DNA from: an uncultured Agathobacter sp. | Lineage (GTDB): Bacteria; Bacillota; Clostridia; Lachnospirales; Lachnospiraceae | Assembly (NCBI GenBank): GCA_945910395.1 | Contig: CAMDYX010000002.1 | Span: 1 to 64,000 of the forward strand | DNA: 64,000 bases | Reading direction: 5' to 3' | In this document: positions 37,511-46,816 of the stretch, piece after piece | Position numbering within the stretch: the stretch's first letter is position 1 | Layout of the letters: each line of letters starts with the position of its first letter | Program-made: the position numbers and the translations under genes | The notes under the pieces: generated by a model | What the model saw: the letters and a program-made list of their open reading frames with translations, nothing else | The model's database searches: none | Told to the model about the DNA's origin: nothing

Positions 37511-38374
37511 TTATCTCAATTCCCGAAGATCCACATTATCCATATCATCGAAATCCTGATTTTCTCCAACCATACCCCAAATAAAGGTGTATGCACAGGT
37601 CGCACATCCACAGTGGATTGACCAGCTTGGAGAAATGACAGCTTCCTCGTTTCTCATGACAATGTGACGGGTTTCTGTAGGCTCTCCCATAAAATGCATC
37701 ATGACTGCATCCTCTGGAAGTTCAAAATACAAATACACTTCCATTCGTCTGTCATGGGTGTGACATGGCATAGAATTCCATACGCTGCCCGGCTCTAAGT
37801 GGGTCATTCCCATCTCCAGCTGACAACTCTCAACCTGTCCCGGTAAAATGTACTTGCAGATGGTTCTATGGTTGGAAGACTCTAATGCCCCAAGCTCAAC
37901 CTTATTCTCATCCTTTACAATCACAACTCCCTCTTCCGGAGTTCCTTCCGGCTTAATAAGTACCGTAGGATAGGTCATATGCGCAGGTGCACTATTGATG
38001 TAGAATTTTGCAGGATTCTTTGGATCATCGCTCTCGAAGCTGATATCCCTTGCTCCCATTCCGATATACATTCCCTCTCTGTGCAATACGTGATAGGTCT
38101 TTCCATCAATGGTGATACTTCCGTTTCCACCGATATTGATGACGCCCATCTCCCGTCTCTGTAAGAAATATTCTGCCCGAAGCTCATCGCCTGCGGTAAG
38201 AACCAGCTTCTTTGAAACCGGGGTGGCCGATCCGGTAATGATGCGGTCAATATGGCTGTATACCAGATAAATCTCGTCCTCACGGAATACCTTTTGAATT
38301 AAAAATTCTTCTCTTAATCTGTCTGTATCATAATGCTTTACATCCTTCGGGGATGCTGCTGTACGAAGCTCCAT
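37511..38374 (-). CDS. kduI: 5-dehydro-4-deoxy-D-glucuronate isomerase
   Basis: TDRLREEFLIQKVFREDEIYLVYSHIDRIITGSATP, FEIN-type cupin with MPCHTHDRRMEVYLYFELPEDAVMMHFMGEPTETRHIVMRNEEAVISPSWSIHCG; start MELRTA at 38374. Confidence 0.95.
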   Translation of the reverse strand: MELRTAASPKDVKHYDTDRLREEFLIQKVFREDEIYLVYSHIDRIITGSATPVSKKLVLTAGDELRAEYFLQRREMGVINIGGNGSITIDGKTYHVLHREGMYIGMGARDISFESDDPKNPAKFYINSAPAHMTYPTVLIKPEGTPEEGVVIVKDENKVELGALESSNHRTICKYILPGQVESCQLEMGMTHLEPGSVWNSMPCHTHDRRMEVYLYFELPEDAVMMHFMGEPTETRHIVMRNEEAVISPSWSIHCGCATCAYTFIWGMVGENQDFDDMDNVDLRELR

Positions 38375-38375
38375 G

Positions 38376-39011
38376 TTACTGTGCTCCTCCTTCCTTTTTC
38401 TTCTCGAAATGTCGAAATACCGGCCGATACAAATAGACACATATGTACGCCGGAAGAGAAAATCCAATCAGTGCCGCAAAAATGCCGAAATACTGGAATA
38501 ATGCGGTAAGTACCCAGGGCAGTGCAGTAATAACAATCATTGCCAGAGTACGGAAAATACCGTAAAAGCCAAGTGCATAAGCGCTCTTAAAGGTATTTTT
38601 TATACTATCTTCATAACGGGCGGTTACCGGGAAAATATAAATGATTCCAATGGAAGCCAGCACAGAAATGATCCAGATTACAACCTGAAAAAGCAAAGAG
38701 TAATGCCCCGGGTCTGCCTGGTACATCGCCACATAATCGCCGCCTAATATAAATACCATAAACAAGACAATCAGCCAGCACAACGTGGACTGCTTAAAAT
38801 TCTGCATGAAGGCTCTTCCAAAGTCCTTCAGAATATATCCCTCTTCACCATGCACCATCAGGTACACCACATGGTGCAGCGCACTAAACGCCGCACCTGC
38901 GGTAAAAATCGGAAGGCACAGGACGATGACAACCAGATTTAAGATAATCAGGTTGGTCAGCGTATCCATAAATCTCATGAAGGGACTTTCCAATCCAAAT
39001 ATTTTTCCCAT
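38376..39011 (-). CDS. YesL family (DUF624) membrane protein
   Basis: MGKIFGLESPFMRFMDTLTNLIILNLVVIVLCLPIFTAGAAFSALHHVVY, multiple TMs. Confidence 0.9.
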   Translation of the reverse strand: MGKIFGLESPFMRFMDTLTNLIILNLVVIVLCLPIFTAGAAFSALHHVVYLMVHGEEGYILKDFGRAFMQNFKQSTLCWLIVLFMVFILGGDYVAMYQADPGHYSLLFQVVIWIISVLASIGIIYIFPVTARYEDSIKNTFKSAYALGFYGIFRTLAMIVITALPWVLTALFQYFGIFAALIGFSLPAYICVYLYRPVFRHFEKKKEGGAQ

Positions 39012-39030
39012 AAATCAAACCACCTTAATA

Positions 39031-40128
39031 CTATCTCTGAACCCGGGCTCCTGCTCCACCCATGATAGCTTCTACTTCCTTCTTGCTTGCCATGGTTGTA
39101 TCACCAGGAGTAGTCATAGCAAGTGCGCCGTGTGCTGCACCATAATTTACAGCAAGCTCAGCATCTTTGGTAGTCATAAGACCATATACAAGTCCTGATG
39201 CGAAGGAATCTCCTCCACCTACACGGTCCATGATCTCAAGTCCGTCATACTGCTTAGCCTTGTAGATCTCACCATCTGCCCAGCAGATTGCAGACCAGTC
39301 ATTGATGGTTGCAGTCTTAACCTGACGAAGAGTGGTTGCAACAGCCTTAAAGTTCGGATAGGTTGCAGCAGCCTCGTTGATCATCTTCTTGTATCCCTCA
39401 AGATTTAAGGTCTTAAGGTTCTCATCGTTGCCCTCGATCTGGAATCCAAGGCAGGCGGTAAAGTCTTCCTCGTTACCGATCATAACATCTACATACTTCG
39501 CAATTTCCTTATTTACTTCCTGTGCCTTCTCAAGACCGCCAATTGCGCTCCACATAGAAGGACGGTAGTTCAAATCGTAAGAAACGATGGTTCCGTATTT
39601 CTTAGCGGTCTTGATTGCTGCAAGAACGGTCTCGCAGGACTGCTCGGAAAGTGCAGCATAGATTCCGCCTGTGTGCAGCCAGCGAACACCTAAGGTTCCG
39701 AAGATGTATTCAAAATCAAAATCCTCAGGAGTTGCCTGGGAGATTGCAGTATTTGCTCTGTCTGAGCATCCTACTGCACCACGGATACCAAATCCGCGCT
39801 CTGTAAAGTTGATACCATTACGGCAGATACGGCCGATACCATCGGTCTTCTTCATATAAATAAGATCTGTGCTGACACCACCCTGCTCGATAAAGTCTTT
39901 CATAAGAAGTCCTACTTCATTATCGGCAAAAGCGGTAATAACAGCAGTCTTCATACCAAAGCACTTATGAAGTCCGCGGATAACATTGTACTCTCCGCCG
40001 CCTTCCCAAGCTCTAAAAGATCTTGCGGTGCGGATACGTCCCTCGCCCGGATCCAAACGTAACATTACCTCTCCAAGAGATACGGCGTCAAATGCGCACT
40101 CCTCTGCTGGTCTTAAATTTAATTCCAT
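39031..40128 (-). CDS. kdgK: 2-keto-3-deoxygluconate kinase (PfkB family)
   Basis: SLGEVMLRLDPGEGRIRTARSFRAWEGGGEYNVIRGL, DRVGGGDSFASGLVYGLM. Confidence 0.9.
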   Translation of the reverse strand: MELNLRPAEECAFDAVSLGEVMLRLDPGEGRIRTARSFRAWEGGGEYNVIRGLHKCFGMKTAVITAFADNEVGLLMKDFIEQGGVSTDLIYMKKTDGIGRICRNGINFTERGFGIRGAVGCSDRANTAISQATPEDFDFEYIFGTLGVRWLHTGGIYAALSEQSCETVLAAIKTAKKYGTIVSYDLNYRPSMWSAIGGLEKAQEVNKEIAKYVDVMIGNEEDFTACLGFQIEGNDENLKTLNLEGYKKMINEAAATYPNFKAVATTLRQVKTATINDWSAICWADGEIYKAKQYDGLEIMDRVGGGDSFASGLVYGLMTTKDAELAVNYGAAHGALAMTTPGDTTMASKKEVEAIMGGAGARVQR

Positions 40129-40186
40129 TTTCGTCTCCTTCTGCTACTTTTTGTAGCTTCCATTTTTATACTTATAAAAAATATTT

Positions 40187-40825
40187 TTATCCACGGATAT
40201 CCTTAACGATCTGTGCTGCCTCTGCAGTAAGCTCCTTGATCTTCTCAAAATCACCGGCTTTAATAAGGTCTCCCTTAACCATCCAGCTTCCGCCGCAGGC
40301 AAGGATACGGTCATATTTTAAGTAATCCTTTACGTTCTCTGCGTTGATTCCACCGGTAGGCATGAACTTCATTCCTACATACGGAGCTGCGATTGCCTTG
40401 ATATACTTTAAGCCTCCTGCCGGCTCAGCCGGGAAGAATTTTACAACATCAAGACCAAACTCAAGTGCAGTCTCAACGTTGCTTGGATTGCAGGTTCCCG
40501 GAGTGATCGGAATATTCTTCTTTACACAGTACTCCACAACCTTTGGGTTAATTCCAGGGCTTACGATAAATTTTGCCCCTGCTGCAACTGCACGGTCTAC
40601 CTGCTCGGTAGTAAGCACAGTTCCTGCTCCCACAAGCATATCCGGGAATTTCTCAGACATGATACGGATAGACTCCTCTGCTGCTGCTGTACGGAAGGTT
40701 ACCTCTGCACAAGGAAGTCCACCTTCCATTAGTGCGCGTCCAAGTGGCTCTGCGTCCTTTGCATCATCAAGTACAACTACCGGAATGATTCCGATTTTCT
40801 GAAACTGTTCTAATACTGCGTTCAT
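40187..40825 (-). CDS. kdgA: 2-keto-3-deoxy-6-phosphogluconate aldolase
   Basis: EVTFRTAAAEESIRIM, VGAGTVLTTEQVDRAVAAGAKFIVSPG, FFPAEPAGGLKYIKAI. Confidence 0.93.
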   Translation of the reverse strand: MNAVLEQFQKIGIIPVVVLDDAKDAEPLGRALMEGGLPCAEVTFRTAAAEESIRIMSEKFPDMLVGAGTVLTTEQVDRAVAAGAKFIVSPGINPKVVEYCVKKNIPITPGTCNPSNVETALEFGLDVVKFFPAEPAGGLKYIKAIAAPYVGMKFMPTGGINAENVKDYLKYDRILACGGSWMVKGDLIKAGDFEKIKELTAEAAQIVKDIRG

Positions 40826-40880
40826 TTTTTTCTCTCCTTCTCTACTTTTCTACATGAAGCTTGCTTCATGGTTGTGTTAA

Positions 40881-43208
40881 TTAAAAAATCATTACCGAAA
40901 CAGAATGGGGTGGGAAGGAATACAGACAGCTTGTCTGCACTTCTGCCCTTCTGTCTGTGGTAACCACTGACATCTCCGGAGCGATGGCATCCGGCTTTTC
41001 AAAAGTGTTCTCTAAGTCTAAAGAACTGCTCTTTAATTGTATCACAGAACCCTTATCCTTGGAAACACCATGAAGCGTTATTTCGCATTGTTTCGTATCT
41101 CCGGTAAGGTTTACTGCCTTAAGAATTGTGTGTCCATTTCCCTTGTCTACGCTGGCTGCTACATACAGCTCCTCGATTTCCGGCAAATGGTCGGTGGTGC
41201 TATTGTAAAGCACACCATTTACATAGGTTTCGATTTTCCTGCCCTCTACCTTTAGCTGCAGGTCATACTCAATATCCTCCACGTGAAAAATCCGGTGGGA
41301 AATCGTTGAGGCCCTTCCGCCCCGCAGGGTACTGATATTGCAGTCCCAGTTATCCCATCCGCCAAATTCCCACAAAACAGAGGTTCCTTCGCTTTGTCTT
41401 CCGAAAAAGATCTTTAGTCCCTTTCTTCCTGAGTTTCTCTTGAATTTAAACCGCAGTGTATATGCATCGCTTTTTATCTGTCCAAGAGAAATTGTTCCAT
41501 GCTTCTCATCGAGAATAGTATCCTCAAATATCTTTTTCTCTCCTGTCGCATCATTCGAAAGTTCGATATTCCAAAGGGTTCCGGAAATCTCATTTCTTTC
41601 GATACAAAGCTCTCCGCAGATGGAAGACTCATCCAGCAAAGAAATCCGCTCCTCCATCCCCTTACAGCAGACTTCCACTTCATCAGTTCCCTGATACTCC
41701 ATGAACATTTTCTGTACGTGGTAATTCGGTGTTTTTACAATGGATGCATTGTCAAACCAGAGCATGTCCGGTTTCCAGTTTACATAATTCACATTGCACA
41801 GCATCGGTGCATAGCAGGCAAGGGCAACCGCCTTTGCTTTTTCCAGATGCGTCATGTATGCCGCTTCCACAAGGGCATTGTAAAAAGTATTTCCCCAGGA
41901 AGCGTACTCACCCAAAAATACCTTCGGCCCGTCCTCCGGGAAATCATCATAGTGATGCATATTGGCAAGAAACCATTCCGGAGATGAATAGTAATGTTCA
42001 TCCACCAAGTCCGAGCCATACTCATTTGCACAGCTCCAACCGGCTTCGTAGCCTTCTCCCACCGCAAAAGGTCCGGCAGTATTTATGATTTTGATATTGG
42101 GATATTTCTCCCTGATTGCCTTATGAAAATAAGGATATCGTTCAAAAAAGCCCTCTCCGATCTCCTCGTTTCCAATTCCGATATAGATAAGTCCGAAGGG
42201 CTTGCTATGACCAAGTTCGGCCCGGATGCTTCCCCATTTTGTAGACGGCTCTCCGTTGGCAAACTCAATCAGATCTAGGGCATCATCCACCCATTCTTTC
42301 AGTTGTTCTATGGGAACGCCTTCTCCCTTGTGGGGATTGAATCCTCCCGGAAGTACCGGAAGGGGTTTTGCTCCAATCTCTTCACAGAAGCAGAAATACT
42401 CATAATATCCAAGTCCAAGAGTTTGATTGTAGCCCCAATTATTTCTCCAGCTCGGCCGCGCCTCTATGGGCCCGATGGTTCGCTTCCACCGGTACATGGA
42501 ATTTCTGTCATGGTCATTTAGGCTTCCGTCATGGGTAAGGCACCCGCCGGGGAAGCGCATAAATTTCGGATGCATGTCCCGCAGGGCTTCTGCGAGATCT
42601 CTCCGAAGTCCGTTTCTTTTTCCAAGGAAGGTATCTGTCGGAAACAGGGAAATCATATCCAGATCACATTCTGTCTCAGTTTCAAAGGATAACCTTAGAT
42701 TTCCACAGTTGCTCTCCCCTGTTGCGGTAATTTCTGTTTCCGCAAAAGTCCAGTTTCCGGATGCTGCTTTCGTCTCAATCACAGCTACTCCCAGCACCTT
42801 TCCGGTCTCATCACAGAGGTTCGTTTCCAGCTTTACGGATTCGTTTTCCCTGCACCGGATGTACACGCAGAAGCGGTATGCTTCGTCCTTTTTAAAGTAC
42901 ATTCCCGGCAAAAAACCCACATTTTTAATAAATCCGCCCTTTTGTGACTTAATATGAAGATAATGGGAGTTGTCCGGATGAATTGGATTCTCCGTCTTAA
43001 CCTCCCATTCGACATATTCGTTCTTTTCCCATGCATACAGGCTGTGATATTCCGGCCGGTCAATAGGATCAAACTCGAAGGATCGATTCTGCACCATCTC
43101 TGCGTAGAGACCACCATCTGCCGCATGGTTAATATCTTCGAAGAAAAGTCCGTACAAATCCCCCAGAGACTTGTACGGTTTTTCACAATATATATGAATT
43201 TCCTTCAT
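40881..43208 (-). CDS. GH51 alpha-L-arabinofuranosidase with C-terminal LamG/concanavalin-like region
   Basis: YGLFFEDINHAADGGLYAEMVQNRSFEF, RFPGGCLTHDGSLNDH, IGIGNEEIGEGFFERY, LGEYASWGNT. Confidence 0.92.
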   Translation of the reverse strand: MKEIHIYCEKPYKSLGDLYGLFFEDINHAADGGLYAEMVQNRSFEFDPIDRPEYHSLYAWEKNEYVEWEVKTENPIHPDNSHYLHIKSQKGGFIKNVGFLPGMYFKKDEAYRFCVYIRCRENESVKLETNLCDETGKVLGVAVIETKAASGNWTFAETEITATGESNCGNLRLSFETETECDLDMISLFPTDTFLGKRNGLRRDLAEALRDMHPKFMRFPGGCLTHDGSLNDHDRNSMYRWKRTIGPIEARPSWRNNWGYNQTLGLGYYEYFCFCEEIGAKPLPVLPGGFNPHKGEGVPIEQLKEWVDDALDLIEFANGEPSTKWGSIRAELGHSKPFGLIYIGIGNEEIGEGFFERYPYFHKAIREKYPNIKIINTAGPFAVGEGYEAGWSCANEYGSDLVDEHYYSSPEWFLANMHHYDDFPEDGPKVFLGEYASWGNTFYNALVEAAYMTHLEKAKAVALACYAPMLCNVNYVNWKPDMLWFDNASIVKTPNYHVQKMFMEYQGTDEVEVCCKGMEERISLLDESSICGELCIERNEISGTLWNIELSNDATGEKKIFEDTILDEKHGTISLGQIKSDAYTLRFKFKRNSGRKGLKIFFGRQSEGTSVLWEFGGWDNWDCNISTLRGGRASTISHRIFHVEDIEYDLQLKVEGRKIETYVNGVLYNSTTDHLPEIEELYVAASVDKGNGHTILKAVNLTGDTKQCEITLHGVSKDKGSVIQLKSSSLDLENTFEKPDAIAPEMSVVTTDRRAEVQTSCLYSFPPHSVSVMIF

Positions 43209-43217
43209 ATCTCTCCC

Positions 43218-44624
43218 TTAGATGTCAAATTTAAAATAATTTACCGCATTGTTATAAGAAATATTCTTTACAATGTCTCCTAAGATTTCGAAGTCCTGTG
43301 GAAATTCTCCGTTTTCAACCCATCCGCCAATCAGGTTGCAGAGAATTCTGCGGAAGTACTCATGTCTGGTGTAGGATAAGAAGCTTCTGGAATCTGTAAG
43401 CATTCCCACAAATCCGGATAAGTTTCCGAGGTTTGCTAAGGAAATCATCTGATCCTGCATTCCGGTCTTGTGATCGTTGAACCACCAAGCGGAGCCCTGC
43501 TGAATCTTGGCAACTGCCGTAGAATCCTGGAAGCATCCAAGGATGGTTCCGATTGCCTGATTATCGTTTGGATTTAAGCTGTAAAGAATTGTTCTCGGAA
43601 GGCCGCCTGCTTCATTCATGGCATTTAAGAAATCTGCCATCTGCATGGATGGTGCATAGTTGTTGATGCAGTCATATCCTGTATCCGGTCCAAGCCTGTT
43701 GTACATGGTGGTATTGTTATCGCGCTTGCAGCCATAGTGTAGCTGCATAGCCCAGTCACGCTTTGTGTACTCGCTTCCTACAAACATCATAAATGCCGTC
43801 TTAAACTTCAGCTCCTCATCCCTTGTAATGGTTCCGCCGGAAAGTCTCTTGGCAAAAATTGATTCAATCTCAACCTCATCGGCCGGAGCATACATGACAT
43901 ACTCTAATGCGTGATCGGATACTGAGCAGCCCATGGAAGCAAAGAAATCCATGCGGTTGGAAAGAGCTTTCTTTAAATCTTCAAAATTCTTGATTTCAAC
44001 ACCGCTTACTGCAGAAAGCTTATTCAGATAATCGATATATTCCGGCTTCTCGATATTCATTGCCTTATCCGGTCTCCATGCCGGAAGAACCTTAACATCA
44101 AAGCTTGCATCCTCAGCAATCATCTTATGCCACTCAAGGGAATCGATGGGATCGTCTGTGGTACAGATCAGCGTTACATTGGACTGCTTGATAATATTTC
44201 GAACACTCATTGACGGCTCTGCCAGCTTTTTGTTGCAAAGCTCCCATACTTCCTCTGCGGTCTTTGCGGAAAGTGCACCATGATATCCAAAGTATCTCTG
44301 GAGCTCTAAGTGTGACCAATGGTAAAGCGGATTTCCGATTGCTTTTCCCACACACTCTGCCCACTTCATAAATTTTTCCTTATCAGAGGCTCCCCCTGTG
44401 ATATAGTACTCATCTACTCCACAGGAACGCATAAATCTCCACTTATAGTGGTCTCCCCCAAGCCATACCTGGGTAATGTTCTCAAACTGTCTGTCCTCAG
44501 CGATTTCCCGGGGATTGATATGACAGTGATAATCCAGTACCGGCATTTTTTCTGCGTATTCATGATACAATGTCTTCGCAGTTTCCGTTGAAAGTAAAAA
44601 ATCCTGATCCATAAATGCTTTCAT
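43218..44624 (-). CDS. uxaC: glucuronate (uronate) isomerase
   Basis: LDYHCHINPREIAEDRQFENITQVWLGGDHYKWRFMRSCGVDEYYITG. Confidence 0.97.
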   Translation of the reverse strand: MKAFMDQDFLLSTETAKTLYHEYAEKMPVLDYHCHINPREIAEDRQFENITQVWLGGDHYKWRFMRSCGVDEYYITGGASDKEKFMKWAECVGKAIGNPLYHWSHLELQRYFGYHGALSAKTAEEVWELCNKKLAEPSMSVRNIIKQSNVTLICTTDDPIDSLEWHKMIAEDASFDVKVLPAWRPDKAMNIEKPEYIDYLNKLSAVSGVEIKNFEDLKKALSNRMDFFASMGCSVSDHALEYVMYAPADEVEIESIFAKRLSGGTITRDEELKFKTAFMMFVGSEYTKRDWAMQLHYGCKRDNNTTMYNRLGPDTGYDCINNYAPSMQMADFLNAMNEAGGLPRTILYSLNPNDNQAIGTILGCFQDSTAVAKIQQGSAWWFNDHKTGMQDQMISLANLGNLSGFVGMLTDSRSFLSYTRHEYFRRILCNLIGGWVENGEFPQDFEILGDIVKNISYNNAVNYFKFDI

Positions 44625-45304
44625 CTTCTATTCTCCTTTTCCTCTGTTATTTCTGATTCCTGTTCCTCTTGTTCTCTTTGTGTCTCAGACTGCTTTTCCT
44701 CAAAATCCGCAAAGGTCTTATTATATAAGAAGACACATACATATGCAGGAAGCGAGAAGCCAAAAAGGAAGTTAACCAGAATAAAGTTCGGTACAAAAAA
44801 AGCTGCCACCCATGGTGCTATCGTGACAGCCACCATCAGAATGGATTTAAAAAATGCGTAAAACGCCATTGCAAGTGCATTTTTCAGTGCACGCTTTATC
44901 GTTGTCTCATAGCGTGAAATAATCGGAAAGACATAAACCACACATAGACATAACGTAAAAAACAGAGCATAGATTGCAAGCTTATAATAGGCTGCAAATT
45001 CTAACCCCTTTTCCATAAAGATATAAATATCGATTCCGAGGATTCCCCCTACCAGAAGAATACCAAGCCAGATGATCGTTGCCTGTTTAAAATTCTTACC
45101 GAATTCTTTAAAAAAATCCTTAACAATATATCCCTCGTCATTCGTCCTCATTTTAAAAAGCTGCTTATGCATTGCCGTATAGGCAGCGCCAATCGTAAAA
45201 ATCGGTAGCGAGCAGATGACCGTTAACACGTTTAAAACCAAAAGATTCGCTATGATATCAAGAGCCCGCATAAACGGGCTCTCAAAATTTAAACCTTTAC
45301 TCAT
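44621..45304 (-). CDS. YesL family (DUF624) membrane protein
   Basis: MSKGLNFESPFMRALDIIANLLVLNVLTVICSLPIFTIGAAYTAMHKQLF; ATGA-type overlaps with neighbours. Confidence 0.9.
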   Translation of the reverse strand: MSKGLNFESPFMRALDIIANLLVLNVLTVICSLPIFTIGAAYTAMHKQLFKMRTNDEGYIVKDFFKEFGKNFKQATIIWLGILLVGGILGIDIYIFMEKGLEFAAYYKLAIYALFFTLCLCVVYVFPIISRYETTIKRALKNALAMAFYAFFKSILMVAVTIAPWVAAFFVPNFILVNFLFGFSLPAYVCVFLYNKTFADFEEKQSETQREQEEQESEITEEKENRR

Positions 45305-46791
45305 AGAGTAACACCCTTCTTGAAAATTGCCATATCATGGAAGCCTGCCCGCTCGCTGGCTACCTTTTCGCCGGAAGCCACAGCCACAACATAGTCGAAC
45401 AGCTTCTGGGCCGTTTCATTCATTTCCCGGTCTTCCACCAGCACTCCGGCATTGAAATCAATCCAGTTGTTTTTCTTGCCTGCTAGGGTACTGTTGCTTG
45501 AAATCTTCACGGTAGGAACCGGTGAAGCAAATGGTGTTCCCCGTCCTGTGGTAAACAACACAATGTGCGCTCCACTTGCTGCAAGTGCTGTGGAAGCCAC
45601 AAGGTCATTTCCCGGTGCACTTAAGAGATTCAGTCCCGGTGTCTTCACACGCTGTCCATAGGAAAGCACGCCCTTTACGGCAGAGCTTCCGGACTTCTGT
45701 GTACATCCTAAGGACTTATCCTCCAAAGTGGAAATTCCACCCTTTTTATTTCCCGGAGAAGGATTCTCGTAAATGGTCTGATTATTATCTTTAAAATACT
45801 GCTTGAAATCATTGATCAGCTTTACGATTTCCTCAAACAGCTCTTCGTTCTCACATCTGTTCATAAGGAGTGTTTCCGCTCCGAACATTTCCGGTACCTC
45901 GGTAAGAATCGTGGTGCCACCCTTGCTGATTAAAAGATCCGAGAATTTTCCAACCAGCGGATTTGCCGTAATTCCTGAAAATCCATCGCTTCCGCCACAC
46001 TTCATTCCGATGATCAGCTTTGAAACGCTGATGGGCTCACGCTTAAAGGTGGCTGCATAGGAAATCAGCTCATCCAGGATTGGTTCTGCTGCCGCCATCT
46101 CATCCTCTACCTCCTGGCAGATCAGGAATTTGACACGTTTTTCATCATAATCACCGATGTACGGTTTTAATACATCAATATTGCTGTTCTCACATCCAAG
46201 TCCCAGCACAAGTACTCCGGCAGCATTTGGATGATTGATCAGATCACTTAAGATTGCTCTTGTATTTTCCTGATCGTCCCCCATCTGGGAGCAGCCATAG
46301 GGATGAGGGAAAGCGATTACTTCTTCTACCCGTTCCCTTGTGGTCTCATCCATTACGGATAATCGTTCATTTGCAGCCTTTGCCATTGCAGTTGCAATAT
46401 TATTCACACATCCGACGGTAGGAACGATCCAGATTTCATTTCTTACACCGACTTTTCCATCCGGGCGGTTATATCCCATGAAGGTCACATCCTCGGTGGT
46501 CTCCTTCGGTGTCTCAACCGGATCATAGGTATATTCCAAAAGGTCGCCAAGGGCGGTCTTTACATTATGAGTGTGAATCCAGGAGCCTGCGGCGATAGCT
46601 TCCTTCGCGTTTCCGATACGGAAGCCGTATTTTACGACCTCGCCCCCTTCCGGAATATCCTTGATTGCCATTTTATGTCCGGCAGGAATGTCGCAAAGGG
46701 CTTTTACGCCCTCCACAACAGTACCTTCTTTTATTTCCTGTAATGCAACGATTACATTATCATTTTCATGAATCTTAATGTGATCCTTCAT
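45301..46791 (-). CDS. uxaA: altronate dehydratase
   Basis: SAF-domain N-terminus plus FMGYNRPDGKVGVRNEIWIVPTVGCVNNIA, GMKCGGSDGFSGITANP. Confidence 0.96.
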   Translation of the reverse strand: MKDHIKIHENDNVIVALQEIKEGTVVEGVKALCDIPAGHKMAIKDIPEGGEVVKYGFRIGNAKEAIAAGSWIHTHNVKTALGDLLEYTYDPVETPKETTEDVTFMGYNRPDGKVGVRNEIWIVPTVGCVNNIATAMAKAANERLSVMDETTRERVEEVIAFPHPYGCSQMGDDQENTRAILSDLINHPNAAGVLVLGLGCENSNIDVLKPYIGDYDEKRVKFLICQEVEDEMAAAEPILDELISYAATFKREPISVSKLIIGMKCGGSDGFSGITANPLVGKFSDLLISKGGTTILTEVPEMFGAETLLMNRCENEELFEEIVKLINDFKQYFKDNNQTIYENPSPGNKKGGISTLEDKSLGCTQKSGSSAVKGVLSYGQRVKTPGLNLLSAPGNDLVASTALAASGAHIVLFTTGRGTPFASPVPTVKISSNSTLAGKKNNWIDFNAGVLVEDREMNETAQKLFDYVVAVASGEKVASERAGFHDMAIFKKGVTL

Positions 46792-46816
46792 ATCGCTCTC
46801 CTTTATTTCAAGACGA

